Positions 35,797 to 44,013 are shown, counted from the first letter of the stretch. The stretch: 64,000 nucleotides of DNA from Clostridia bacterium (GCA_017543905.1 JAFYFC010000055.1:1-64000); one strand, 5' to 3'. Notes: generated by a model not told the origin, from the sequence alone. A program made the numbers and translations.

Positions 35797-37374
35797 CTAA
35801 TGCAGCTCCTCTTCGTTGGCCAATTTCCAGCTAATCCACTGGAAAAGGTATGAATCTAGTTTTTCCTTAGCTAAGTATTGACTAATGGAATTTCCGTTTT
35901 TAACTGCATTTGTATACATACCTAATCTATAGCCATATTCAATAGCATAGTAATCTACCGGATCATCAAAACCAGACATTATATATTTCCATCTGGATGT
36001 GCGTGAATAGATTTGATAGAGCCCAGCTCCAGCTTGGGCAAAAGTACTAGAGAATAAGGCAGTGCTTAAGAAGCCAAATTGGATATTTCCGATTTCATCT
36101 CGTCTTAATGGAATGCCACAGAAAGAGTATAAAGCATCACTTTTCAAATTCCAATTTGAGTCGTTTTTTATGTCCCACTCACCATTAGTCTTGACTTTAT
36201 CAATAAAGAAATCAATACTGTCTATATAAGTATGAGTCCTACGGTACTTAACAAGAGCTTCGTAGTTTTTAACCATTTCATTCATTAACCTGAGGCTAAT
36301 ATCTTCTGCATTACGTTCAGCTATTATGTCATGAGCTTGCTTCGCTATGCTATCATTTTTGCTGGATTTTCCATTTTTATCACTTTTCATTACTACTGAA
36401 TTCTCACAGTAGCAATAAAGGTTTCCAGAAATGTTTTCATCCGAATTGATAAACCTAAGCAAGAAACTTGAATATAATCTACTGCTGAGATAATAAGACT
36501 CTATCTCCACATCCCATACATACCCTCTGTATCTGAACGGGTTCAGTTCACCCAATGAAGTTGTCAAGGTGCCTGTGACGCTTATCGGCTTTCCCCACGC
36601 ATCATAGCTGTATTCTACAACAAGGTTTCCGCTGCTGTCAAGTATGCCTATGATGTCGCCCTGCAGGTTATGGGCATAACTGTACAGAGTACCGTTGAAG
36701 TCGACCAATGTCACCCTGCCTTGTGTGTCATAATAGAAATGCAGCCTGTCAGTTGTCGTTGTAGGCGAAGCTTCGGCAGTAACTGTTGTTTTTATCAGTT
36801 CTGCAACATTCTTACCATTCAGAATATACTCGGTCGTTTCAGTCGCGTCGCCGATTGTTACGACCTTCTTCGTCCTGAGTCCGGCATGGTTATAGGTAAA
36901 CTCCATTGTAATCGTGTCGTTCCCCTCGATCTTGCTCATGCTCTTGAGCTGCCGTCCGGCCTGCCAGGTGTATGTCCAAGTGCCGTCGTTTTCCGGGGTG
37001 CCTATTTCGTCGTACACTATGGTATTCCCGTCGAACTTAGTGAGCTTATCTTTCCAGTCAGTATCATACTCATAAGCATAGGTCTTCACAGCAGTGCCTA
37101 CCGTTCCTGTGGTATAAGCATATACTGTTTTTCTAAGAATACTGCCGCCGCGATCATAAGCGTAAACCCATGTCGTTCCGTTGTCGCTTAACGCGCCTTC
37201 GTTGTGCGCAGTAGGATCGTTCGGGTCGTTGACTCTTGTAAGCTGTCCCAGCGCGTCATACTCGTAGGTAGTCGTAACACCGTTCCGCGTTTCACTGGTG
37301 ATGTTTCCACGGTTGTCATAGGTGTAAGAAAAGTTCAGCGCGTTGGTTCCGCTGCCCTGCGTTATGCTCTGCAC
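35797..37374 (-). CDS. RHS repeat-core fragment with C-terminal polymorphic toxin (type 44-like), 5' truncated
   Basis: The frame encodes about 525 residues. YD repeats such as YTYDNRGNI, YEYDALGQLT and FYYDTQGRVTLVDF (about 1-270) lead to an RHS core end with NPFRYRGYVWDVEIESYYLS, LLRFINSDE and NLYCYCENS (about 276-340). The AT-rich C-terminal tip (about 345-525) has GEWDIKN, GNIQFGFLSTALFS, QAGAGLYQ and SGFDDPVDYY, resembling polymorphic toxin type 44. RHS similarity starts at about 37391, at the edge of the right 71-bp repeat; further upstream the frame meets a stop at 37450-37452. There is no signal peptide or delivery domain, and the GTG at 37374 has no evident ribosome site. It is best read as an orphan or silent tip, with expression uncertain. 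Confidence 0.75.
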   Translation of the reverse strand: MQSITQGSGTNALNFSYTYDNRGNITSETRNGVTTTYEYDALGQLTRVNDPNDPTAHNEGALSDNGTTWVYAYDRGGSILRKTVYAYTTGTVGTAVKTYAYEYDTDWKDKLTKFDGNTIVYDEIGTPENDGTWTYTWQAGRQLKSMSKIEGNDTITMEFTYNHAGLRTKKVVTIGDATETTEYILNGKNVAELIKTTVTAEASPTTTTDRLHFYYDTQGRVTLVDFNGTLYSYAHNLQGDIIGILDSSGNLVVEYSYDAWGKPISVTGTLTTSLGELNPFRYRGYVWDVEIESYYLSSRLYSSFLLRFINSDENISGNLYCYCENSVVMKSDKNGKSSKNDSIAKQAHDIIAERNAEDISLRLMNEMVKNYEALVKYRRTHTYIDSIDFFIDKVKTNGEWDIKNDSNWNLKSDALYSFCGIPLRRDEIGNIQFGFLSTALFSSTFAQAGAGLYQIYSRTSRWKYIMSGFDDPVDYYAIEYGYRLGMYTNAVKNGNSISQYLAKEKLDSYLFQWISWKLANEEELH

Positions 37375-37391
37375 AAGCGGGGTAGTGGCGT

Positions 37392-37462
37392 TTTGTAATG
37401 TGCTTCGCCAATGTCGCTTATGCGACGATATTCTTTTGTCAAGGTGCGATTATTACGTTACT
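37392..37462 (+). repeat. Right copy of the 71-bp direct repeat
   Basis: Matches 34413-34483 at 66 of 71 positions in the same orientation, with the 42-bp identical core at 37414-37455. It abuts the broken 5' end of the RHS fragment. Just beyond it, AAACGGGATTTCA (about 37475-37487) also has a counterpart near 34216-34228 beyond the left copy. Confidence 0.93.
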
Positions 37463-37503
37463 CCGGCGCAGATGAAACGGGATTTCAGCGAGCCTGTGAA
37501 AAT

Positions 37504-37983
37504 TTAAGCGCCGCAGCTCTCGCAGTTCCCGGTGCAGGAAGCGTTTCTGCCTTTTTTGCAGCTCCCTTCAAGTATTATATCGTTTGCGTTTACTGACATA
37601 TTTACATTTGCGGAGTTTACATCCTGAACGGCTTTGAAGCCGTATCTGGCAAAAAATCTGACTGTATCAGCGGGAACGGTTACGTGCACGGAGGCGGCGT
37701 TCAGCTGCTGTGCTCTGAATAAGAGCATACGCGCGAGCAGATCGCCTATATACCGACCGCGTTTTGCGGGAACCACTCCCAGCAAATCTATACGGAATTG
37801 ACTGTCGTCGTCTATATAAAGCCTGCCGCAGCCGGAAAGCTCATTATCGTCGTCATACGCAAACACATAAACAGCCATATCGTCATAATTATCGCGCTCA
37901 GCGCTGAACTCCGGTATCAGCGCACGCGCTGTCAGCGCGGTTTCAAGCGCGGATTTGGAAGTCGCATATTTCCCAGTGTACAT
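37504..37983 (-). CDS. GNAT N-acetyltransferase with Cys-rich tail
   Basis: A 159-residue GNAT-fold acyltransferase. Typical features are SGCGRLYIDDDSQFRIDLLG, the acetyl-CoA loop VVPAKRGRYIGDLL and FFARYGFKAV. The last 18 residues add Cys142, 150, 154 and 157, ending CTGNCESCG, similar to the tail of the YlbF/YmcA protein at 15445-15855. The substrate is unknown. GGAGG precedes the ATG. The gene is the first intact core gene to the right of the RHS island. Confidence 0.85.
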   Translation of the reverse strand: MYTGKYATSKSALETALTARALIPEFSAERDNYDDMAVYVFAYDDDNELSGCGRLYIDDDSQFRIDLLGVVPAKRGRYIGDLLARMLLFRAQQLNAASVHVTVPADTVRFFARYGFKAVQDVNSANVNMSVNANDIILEGSCKKGRNASCTGNCESCGA

Positions 37984-38004
37984 AATAACCTCCGTTTTTT
38001 CTTA

Positions 38005-38033
38005 ATTATAACCTACGTTTGCCCGGTTTGCAA
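38005..38033 (-). promoter_or_regulatory. Candidate promoter of the GNAT gene
   Basis: On the minus strand TTGCAA (38028-38033) and TATAAT (38005-38010) are 17 nt apart, 22 nt before the ATG. Confidence 0.6.
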
Positions 38034-38043
38034 TATGCAGCCC

Positions 38044-38072
38044 TTGAAATAATACGGTTAAGTGATTATAAT
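38044..38072 (+). promoter_or_regulatory. Sigma-A promoter of the DUF1292 gene
   Basis: TTGAAA (38044-38049) and TATAAT (38067-38072) are 17 nt apart, followed by AAGGAGG and the ATG at 38096. It is divergent from the GNAT promoter. Confidence 0.75.
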
Positions 38073-38095
38073 CAAAACAAAAAGGAGGCGTTATT

Positions 38096-38407
38096 ATGGA
38101 AAACACTGAAGCGGATCTCGTATACTTCAAAGACGAGGGCGGCAACGAAATCGTAATGGAGGTATTGGACTACTTCTTCTACGAAGGGGAAGAATACGCC
38201 ACTCTTATCGACTACGACCCCGAAAACGATTTCAGCGAAGCTCAGTTAAAGGGCGTCAAGCCTGTAGACATAACCGTAATGAAAATAGTGCCTGTCGGCG
38301 AGGACGAAGAGGAATTCGTGCCGATAGAAGATGATTTAGCGCGCAGGCTTACTGAGATGCTGAATAGCGGCATGTTTGACGAAACAGACTCCGAAGAAGA
38401 CGAATAA
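38096..38407 (+). CDS. DUF1292 domain protein
   Basis: A 103-residue acidic protein of the DUF1292 family (Bacillus YrzB-like). It has FKDEGGNEIVMEVLDYFFYEGEEYATLIDY and an acidic C-terminal extension rich in Asp/Glu. Function is unknown although the family is nearly universal in Firmicutes. It has a strong promoter and AAGGAGG site of its own. ispE follows after 4 nt and probably depends on this transcript. Confidence 0.88.
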   Translation: MENTEADLVYFKDEGGNEIVMEVLDYFFYEGEEYATLIDYDPENDFSEAQLKGVKPVDITVMKIVPVGEDEEEFVPIEDDLARRLTEMLNSGMFDETDSEEDE

Positions 38408-38411
38408 CGTC

Positions 38412-39284
38412 ATGGATCGCATTGCTTTATACCCCTGCGCAAAAATCAACTGGCTGCTGAATATTACAAATGTACGGCCTGACGGGTTTCACGAGCTTGA
38501 TATGCTGATGCAGACGATTGCGCTGCACGACGAATTGATCCTGTCGAAATCTGACGATATCGCGCTCTGTTCGGAAGGCGTTTTCGTTGAATCAGGCGAC
38601 AATCTTGTACTTAAAGCAATTCACGCTTTGCGACGCTATACCGGCAAAGATATAAGCGTGCGTGCACAGCTTAAAAAAAACATCCCTGCGCGTGCCGGTT
38701 TGGGAGGCGGGAGCTCCGATTGCGCTTTTGCGATATACGGTATCAACGAGCTATACGGGCTTGGGCTTTCGCTCAGCGAAATGGCCGATATCGGGTTTTC
38801 GCTCGGAAGCGACGTTCCGTTTTTCTTTTACGGAGGCCTGTGCAGGGTTCGCGGCAGAGGGGAGCTTATCGAAAAACTGACTGATGCGCCCGAATGCAGC
38901 CTTGTGATTACGCATGTCGGCGGCGGTCTGTCTACAAAAGATGTCTATGCAATGTACGACAAGGCAGGCTCAAAAGCGCGTTTCGCTTCATACGAAACAG
39001 TCGCCGAATGCTTATACAGACAGGATTATAAAGCGCTGAATATAAATACCTTTAATGATTTGCAGGCGCCCGCGAGCCTTTTGATGCCGCAGATCGAAAA
39101 AACAATTGAAATTCTAAACGACGCGGGCGCTTCCTTCAGTATGATGAGCGGCAGCGGTTCAGCGGTATACGGCGTTTTTAAAGACAAAGCAGCAGCCGAA
39201 CGCGCGGCTGCCGCAATACCGGATTCGTATCTTACACGCACCTCACGGCAAAGTCTGTGCATGCCTTATGACAGGCAGCCTTAA
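38412..39284 (+). CDS. ispE: 4-diphosphocytidyl-2-C-methyl-D-erythritol kinase
   Basis: A 290-residue GHMP kinase of the MEP isoprenoid pathway, phosphorylating CDP-methylerythritol. The substrate motif ALYPCAKINWLL starts the protein, the ATP-binding PARAGLGGGSSDCAF is at 92-106, and MMSGSGSAVYGVF is near the end. The ATG at 38412 follows the DUF1292 stop by 4 nt without a strong ribosome site, suggesting coupling. Its last 53 bp overlap the convergent SGNH hydrolase gene. Confidence 0.95.
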   Translation: MDRIALYPCAKINWLLNITNVRPDGFHELDMLMQTIALHDELILSKSDDIALCSEGVFVESGDNLVLKAIHALRRYTGKDISVRAQLKKNIPARAGLGGGSSDCAFAIYGINELYGLGLSLSEMADIGFSLGSDVPFFFYGGLCRVRGRGELIEKLTDAPECSLVITHVGGGLSTKDVYAMYDKAGSKARFASYETVAECLYRQDYKALNINTFNDLQAPASLLMPQIEKTIEILNDAGASFSMMSGSGSAVYGVFKDKAAAERAAAAIPDSYLTRTSRQSLCMPYDRQP

Positions 39285-40050
39285 GCAGCGAAAGCTGCTC
39301 TGAAGTGGCCGCAGTACCGGGTATAGGCTCGTATATCGGCTTGCCTGTAGCTCTGTCTGTTCCCGCATACGCGACCGCGCTCGGAATAAAGCCGTTATTC
39401 AGGATACTATTTCCTGTTAACGTCTCATACCACGTCGCTGCCGCAAGATACCTGCCGGGTATGTATGAAAGATGGAAACCGTCACGTGTCAGCGGCAAGC
39501 CTCCGTCTTCAGGCCGGAACTCTACGTTTTCGCGTGCGATGCGCACGGCTTCTCCGACCGGAATAAAGCCCGATGCTATCTTCTCACGCGCTATCGAATA
39601 GGCTGAAAACAGTCTTTCGTGCATGATCTGACGATCTGATTGATAATTAGGAAACGCGCTGTGAGTTGAATTGTACTCATAAGCCCATGTTTCGTTAATA
39701 TAAAGCTTTGCGTTTGGACACTGCTGTCTTACGAAGGAAGCAAGAGTTTCTATATAGGGGTAATACGTGTCCGGTATCCCGCTGAAATGGCTGGCCTGCT
39801 GCAGTGTAATAATATCCCAGTCGTTGTCTTTTAATCCGGTTTGTATCGACGCAGAACCCATCGATACGTTGTTTTTGAAGTATTCATAACAAAGCGCAGC
39901 GCTTTCTATATTGGTACAGTGCTGCTCAAGCGAGCATCCGCCTATATACAGATTACCAAGCTCTACAGATACATTGTCTGCCTCGGCGATGTCTGACACG
40001 TATCTCTGACAGTCCACAGAGAAGCTGTTTCCGATTGAAAGTATTCTCAT
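39232..40050 (-). CDS. SGNH/GDSL-like hydrolase (DUF4886)
   Basis: A 272-residue DUF4886 protein of the SGNH hydrolase superfamily. Block I is ILSIGNSFSVD with the candidate Ser nucleophile near residue 9. The C-terminal RDGFHLSYIPGRYLAA provides the Asp-x-x-His pair. Family members are often carbohydrate esterases, a role that would suit the glycosidases elsewhere in the window, but this is inferred. The ATG at 40050 has GGGAGG upstream. There is no signal peptide. The 3' end overlaps ispE by 53 bp. Confidence 0.82.
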   Translation of the reverse strand: MRILSIGNSFSVDCQRYVSDIAEADNVSVELGNLYIGGCSLEQHCTNIESAALCYEYFKNNVSMGSASIQTGLKDNDWDIITLQQASHFSGIPDTYYPYIETLASFVRQQCPNAKLYINETWAYEYNSTHSAFPNYQSDRQIMHERLFSAYSIAREKIASGFIPVGEAVRIARENVEFRPEDGGLPLTRDGFHLSYIPGRYLAAATWYETLTGNSILNNGFIPSAVAYAGTDRATGKPIYEPIPGTAATSEQLSLLKAACHKACTDFAVRCV

Positions 40051-40079
40051 ACGGTACCTCCCAATTAAGAGTTGTATAT

Positions 40080-40108
40080 ATTTTATCAAACTTACATATT
40101 TTTGTAAA
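40080..40108 (-). promoter_or_regulatory. Candidate promoter of the SGNH hydrolase gene
   Basis: On the minus strand TTTACA (40103-40108) and TAAAAT (40080-40085) are 17 nt apart, about 30 nt before the ATG. Confidence 0.55.
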
Positions 40109-40167
40109 GCTTTATTTATATATAAATCGACTAAAATTGTTAGAATAGATAATAGGAGGGAATCACA

Positions 40168-40869
40168 GTGAAGAGAGTATTGTCGTTAATACTGCTGACG
40201 TGCATCTGTGTGCTGGTATTCGGCGCAGCAGATGCCGAAACGGTCAAGCTTGCTTATAAGGGCGGCTCGCTTAATCTGCGTACAGGTCCGGGCACTCAGT
40301 ACGGAAACAACGGATACGTATATAACGGAGACTATATAACGGTGCTCGAAAGCGGCAGCGTCTGGTCCAAGGTACTCACGTACGATATGCGCGTAGGTTA
40401 CATAAAGAATCTGTATATTTCAGGAAACGGTTCCAAATACGCCGACGGCACGGTATACTATTCGACAAAGCATTCCGGAACTGTTTCGACGAAGTACGCT
40501 GACAGCAAAGTAAACCTGCGCGCGGGCGCCGGCTCTTCAACCGCCGTAATAACCAGTCTCAAAAACGCGACAAAGGTTTCTGTGCTTGGAAAAAACGGAA
40601 GCTGGTATCTTATTTCGACTGCCAGCGGCATGCAGGGCTTCATGCATGAAAAATACATTAAGACCTCGGCATCGAGCACAGTAAATGCCAGAGTTACCGG
40701 CTCTGCGGTAAATATGCGGTATTCTCCGTCTGCAAGCTCCGGCAGAGTAACCACTCTTATAAAGGGTACTGTGGTAAAGGTGCTCGATACTTCAAATTCA
40801 AAATGGTGGCTTGTTCAGTATTCAAGCTATACCGGGTACATGTATTCGGCGTACCTTAAGAAGATATAA
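40168..40869 (+). CDS. Secreted protein with three bacterial SH3 repeats
   Basis: A 233-residue protein with a signal peptide (about 1-23, cleaved near ADA-ET) and three SH3b domains at about 27-85, 110-165 and 172-230. Each carries a version of NLRTGPGT / NLRAGAGSS / NMRYSPSAS. Such repeats usually bind peptidoglycan. No catalytic domain is attached. GTG start behind AGGAGGG. A terminator hairpin follows 17 nt after the stop. Confidence 0.9.
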   Translation: MKRVLSLILLTCICVLVFGAADAETVKLAYKGGSLNLRTGPGTQYGNNGYVYNGDYITVLESGSVWSKVLTYDMRVGYIKNLYISGNGSKYADGTVYYSTKHSGTVSTKYADSKVNLRAGAGSSTAVITSLKNATKVSVLGKNGSWYLISTASGMQGFMHEKYIKTSASSTVNARVTGSAVNMRYSPSASSGRVTTLIKGTVVKVLDTSNSKWWLVQYSSYTGYMYSAYLKKI

Positions 40870-40886
40870 GCGATATCACATTACAG

Positions 40887-40920
40887 CAAGAGCCCGATCG
40901 GATGACCGGGCTCTTGATTT
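40887..40920 (+). terminator. Terminator hairpin after the SH3 gene
   Basis: A perfect 10-bp stem (40887-40896 with 40907-40916) with a 10-nt loop and a short T tract, between convergent genes. Confidence 0.65.
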
Positions 40921-40923
40921 AGA

Positions 40924-41520
40924 TTACGCTCTTGTTACCGACTCCATCATTTTGAACATGATCGATTCCATGTCCGCGTAGCGGGCCAGCGGCCCCGAGA
41001 AGTTCATGAGGTATATCCTCCGGTCGTAATACGCCATTATCGCGAAGCCCTTCATCGGTTCGCCGTTGTCGTCGGTGTAAGTGTATTCTGACGAATAGCC
41101 CTTGAACTTTACTATGGAGTATTCACGCGAGATTTTGCCGCCCCACGAGAAATCCGCGTAAACCGCTTCCATCTCCTTGATGAGGGCGCGGAATTCATTC
41201 TGCATTTTCGTCGAATCGACGTTCGTGGAGGACTTTTTCTTGCTTACATATGCAACTCTGAACCCGCTTACGCCGTCGCTCGTAGGCTCAGAATAGACGC
41301 TGTAGCGCTCTCCTGACGAAGTAAGCTCCCAATGCGTGGGCACCATATAATTCATGTTGCGAGCGGCGTCGTTTTTCCATTGCAGCACATACTGACTGGA
41401 GGTGAGTATCTGAATCTGCGTTCCTTCATTCTGCACGGCAGACTCGCTGTATGCAATCGCTGTACACGCAAAAGCTGCAAGCAGCGATATAACGGTAATA
41501 AAAGAAACAAGCCTCTTCAT
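40924..41520 (-). CDS. Secreted hypothetical protein
   Basis: A 198-residue protein with a signal peptide (about 1-23, ending CTAIAYS) and a single alpha/beta domain with MNYMVPTHWELTSSGERYSVY and AIMAYYDRRIYLMNFSG. The layout recalls the PsbP/DUF1795 style of small exported lipid- or wall-associated proteins, but I do not assign it. AGGAG precedes the ATG. It lies 14 nt downstream of murC on the same strand and is probably co-transcribed. Confidence 0.75.
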   Translation of the reverse strand: MKRLVSFITVISLLAAFACTAIAYSESAVQNEGTQIQILTSSQYVLQWKNDAARNMNYMVPTHWELTSSGERYSVYSEPTSDGVSGFRVAYVSKKKSSTNVDSTKMQNEFRALIKEMEAVYADFSWGGKISREYSIVKFKGYSSEYTYTDDNGEPMKGFAIMAYYDRRIYLMNFSGPLARYADMESIMFKMMESVTRA

Positions 41521-41534
41521 TAAAATCTCCTTTC

Positions 41535-42926
41535 TTAGCTGCGCTGTGTATCGCCGTGCGCGGCTATCTGTTCGTTCAAAAGATAAATATCGCCGCAGCC
41601 GAGCGTTACTACGCTGTCGCCGCTTTGCCAGTGCGCCCGCAGATATGCTTCGGCATCGTCAAACGTGGGCGTCAGGTGCGCCTTTACGCCTTTTTTAAGA
41701 AGGGCATCTACAAGCATGCCGCTGTTGATGTCACCGGGATCCTTTTCGCGCGCGGCGCAAATGTCCGTGACCAGCACCTCGTCTGCATCGTCAAAGCATT
41801 CAAGGAATTGATTGAACAGCGTTTTAAGGCGGGAAAACGTATGAGGCTGCAGAACTGCCCAAAGCCTGTTGTGCGCCTGTCTGGCGGCGACCCCAAGCAC
41901 TGTTTTCGTCTCTGTGGGGTTATGACCGTAATCTGTATAAACCCTTACGCCGTCCGTAACGCTGGTCAGCTCATAGCGCCTGTGAACGCCCTTGAATTCG
42001 TGCAGCGCTTCCGCCACAAGGCTCATCGGCAGCTCGTTTTCGTTTGCGACAGCAATTACCGCAAGCGCGTCCCTGAGATTGTGCTCTCCCGCCACGCTTA
42101 GCTCAATCTCTGCGAGAGGGTGCCCGAAAAAAGTGGCGGTAAAGCTTGCATAGCCGTTTTCGTCATATGAAACGTTCTCAGCCCGTATCTCGTTTTGCGG
42201 CTCGAGTCCGAATGTACGAGTCTTGCAGCCAAGCTTCGAAAGCAGCTTATACACGCGCATGTCGTCGCCCATACCGTACACTGTTCCGTAAGACGGAACA
42301 AGCGCTGCAAACTGCAGAAACGCGTTTTCGATCTCGTCTATGTCCTTGTAGCAGTCGAGGTGATCCTCGTCGATATTGAGTATGATCGCCTGCGTCGGCA
42401 AAAACTCCAGAAAGCTTTTGTGATATTCGCACGCTTCGCATATAAAAACATCGCCGCTGCCCAAACGCGTCGAACCGCCGAGTGCGTCGAGCTCGCCGCC
42501 TATATGTATTGTCGGCTCAGTTCCGGCCTTTAAGAATACTTCAGAAAGCATGGCTGTGGTCGTAGTCTTGCCGTGAGTGCCGGAAACCGCGATCGAATCC
42601 GTGTAATGCTTCATAAGCAAACCGATCAGCGTGCAGCGCTCGATCTGAGGTATGCCGTGATTAAGCGCGTACTGCCTTTCGGGGTTTTCTTCGGATATTG
42701 CCGCGCTGTAAATCACAAGGTCGCTGCCTGCGACATTTTTGCCGTCGTGTCCGATAAAAACGTTTATTCCTTCCGAAACGAGCGCGTCGGTTTTGTGTGA
42801 AGCAGTGCGATCCGAGCCGCATACACTGCAGCCGTGCCATTTCAAAAGCCTCGCAAGACCGCTCATAGAGCTGCCGCCTATGCCGATCATATATATACGT
42901 TTGCCGTAATACTCTTCTATGTCCAT
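41535..42926 (-). CDS. murC: UDP-N-acetylmuramate--L-alanine ligase
   Basis: A 463-residue Mur ligase adding L-Ala to UDP-MurNAc in peptidoglycan synthesis. The Rossmann UDP-binding domain opens with YMIGIGGSSMSGLA. The ATP loop GTHGKTTTT is at 116-124, and EACEYHKSFLEF, NIDEDHLDCY and the C-terminal YTDYGHNPTE are all MurC signatures. GGAGG lies upstream and a good promoter precedes it. Confidence 0.97.
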   Translation of the reverse strand: MDIEEYYGKRIYMIGIGGSSMSGLARLLKWHGCSVCGSDRTASHKTDALVSEGINVFIGHDGKNVAGSDLVIYSAAISEENPERQYALNHGIPQIERCTLIGLLMKHYTDSIAVSGTHGKTTTTAMLSEVFLKAGTEPTIHIGGELDALGGSTRLGSGDVFICEACEYHKSFLEFLPTQAIILNIDEDHLDCYKDIDEIENAFLQFAALVPSYGTVYGMGDDMRVYKLLSKLGCKTRTFGLEPQNEIRAENVSYDENGYASFTATFFGHPLAEIELSVAGEHNLRDALAVIAVANENELPMSLVAEALHEFKGVHRRYELTSVTDGVRVYTDYGHNPTETKTVLGVAARQAHNRLWAVLQPHTFSRLKTLFNQFLECFDDADEVLVTDICAAREKDPGDINSGMLVDALLKKGVKAHLTPTFDDAEAYLRAHWQSGDSVVTLGCGDIYLLNEQIAAHGDTQRS

Positions 42927-42948
42927 ATAAGCCTAAACCTCCATATAT

Positions 42949-42977
42949 ATTATACCCATGTTTTTGCCCGTATGCAA
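42949..42977 (-). promoter_or_regulatory. Sigma-A promoter of murC
   Basis: On the minus strand TTGCAT (42972-42977) and TATAAT (42949-42954) are 17 nt apart, 22 nt before the ATG. Confidence 0.7.
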
Positions 42978-43049
42978 GTACAGCCTTTGCTCGGATTTGC
43001 AGCTTAGTTAAAACTGTTTAAGAATTCGGATAAATTTTCGGAATGCTCT

Positions 43050-43078
43050 ATCACATTTAATCAAATCCGTATTATAAT
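43050..43078 (+). promoter_or_regulatory. purR: Candidate promoter of purR
   Basis: ATCACA (43050-43055) and a perfect TATAAT (43073-43078) are 17 nt apart. The PurBox palindrome lies at the expected transcription start. Confidence 0.55.
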
Positions 43079-43090
43079 TAAAATAATAAT

Positions 43091-43102
43091 CCGAACGTTC
43101 GG
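43091..43102 (+). promoter_or_regulatory. PurBox-like palindrome (PurR operator)
   Basis: CCGAACGTTCGG is a perfect 12-bp palindrome in AT-rich flanks. Each arm equals the CCGAAC core of the Bacillus PurR PurBox. It lies 12 nt after the -10 box and 16 nt before the purR ATG, suggesting autorepression. Confidence 0.75.
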
Positions 43103-43117
43103 AATTTGAGGTATAGT

Positions 43118-43942
43118 ATGGAACATATAAAGCGCAACGAGCGCCTGAGCGTAATAAGTCAGATTCTCACTTCGACTCCAAATATCATACATACATATGC
43201 GGAATTCTGCGAAAAATTCGGCATAGCGAAATCCACCGTGAGCGAGGATATAGATTTTATTACCGAAGCATTCCAAAAATATCGGATAGGCGTGGTGGAA
43301 ACGTTGCCCGGCGCGGCAGGCGGAGTCAGATACCGTCCGTACATGAGCAAGGAACAGATGCTTTCGACGCTTACAGACGTGGCACACAAGCTCTCGGAAA
43401 GCGGACGTTTGCTCACAGGCAGATTCTTATACAGCTCGGATATTGCGAGCAGCCCGGAGATAACCTCAAGGCTCGGACACATAATAGCGTATAAGTATTA
43501 TGACAATTGTCCCGATTTTGTACTCACAATGGAAACAAAAGGCATACCGATCGCTTTAATGACAGCCAAAGCGCTTGGATGCCAGCTTGTAGTAGCGCGC
43601 AGGGATACGAAAGCGTACGAGGGCAGCGCGGTAAAAATAAACTACATGTCCGGCGCGGACAGCGAGCGCATAGAGACCATGGCGTTATCAAAGCGCGCGA
43701 TACAGTCCGGACAGAAGGCTTTGATAGTGGACGATTTCGCCAAAGGCGGCGGCACGCTGCAGGGCATGGTCGAAATGATGCGCGAATGCCAGGTAGAGGT
43801 AGTAGGAGTCGAGGTCATGATTTCCACGCTCCTTCCGGAAAACAAGCTGTGCAAGGACATTTCCTCGCTGCTTATTATGAAAAGCATAAACCGACTGAAT
43901 AATTCATGTGAAGTTGCTGCAAATGAGCATTATTTTGATTGA
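43118..43942 (+). CDS. purR: Purine operon repressor PurR (Bacillus type)
   Basis: A 274-residue repressor with an N-terminal winged-helix (about 1-70, FGIAKSTVSEDIDFI) and a phosphoribosyltransferase-like effector domain with the PRPP loop ALIVDDFAKGGGTLQGM near residue 205. PRPP binding relieves DNA binding in the Bacillus homologue. The ATG at 43118 has GAGG 6 nt upstream. In many Firmicutes purR is close to ispE, as here (about 4 kb). The operator is in its own leader. Confidence 0.94.
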   Translation: MEHIKRNERLSVISQILTSTPNIIHTYAEFCEKFGIAKSTVSEDIDFITEAFQKYRIGVVETLPGAAGGVRYRPYMSKEQMLSTLTDVAHKLSESGRLLTGRFLYSSDIASSPEITSRLGHIIAYKYYDNCPDFVLTMETKGIPIALMTAKALGCQLVVARRDTKAYEGSAVKINYMSGADSERIETMALSKRAIQSGQKALIVDDFAKGGGTLQGMVEMMRECQVEVVGVEVMISTLLPENKLCKDISSLLIMKSINRLNNSCEVAANEHYFD

Positions 43943-43967
43943 CACACGGCTATTCACGGTGTAAAAT
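43939..43967 (+). promoter_or_regulatory. Sigma-A promoter of pth-mfd
   Basis: A consensus TTGACA (43939-43944) and TAAAAT (43962-43967) are 17 nt apart. The -35 box overlaps the purR stop codon. Confidence 0.75.
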
Positions 43968-43983
43968 ATAATATCACATTTGT

Positions 43984-44013
43984 CGGACGGCATTATGTGC
44001 CGTCCGCTTTTTC
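43984..44013 (+). terminator. Terminator-type hairpin between purR and pth
   Basis: A perfect 9-bp stem (43984-43992 with 43998-44006) with a 5-nt loop is followed by CTTTTTC. It would end purR readthrough, but it also lies about 10 nt after the expected start of the pth transcript. Confidence 0.8.

Noticed and set aside
34413-37462. CRISPR array or integron from the repeated sequence
   Set aside because: There are only two copies 3 kb apart, with genes between them rather than short spacers.
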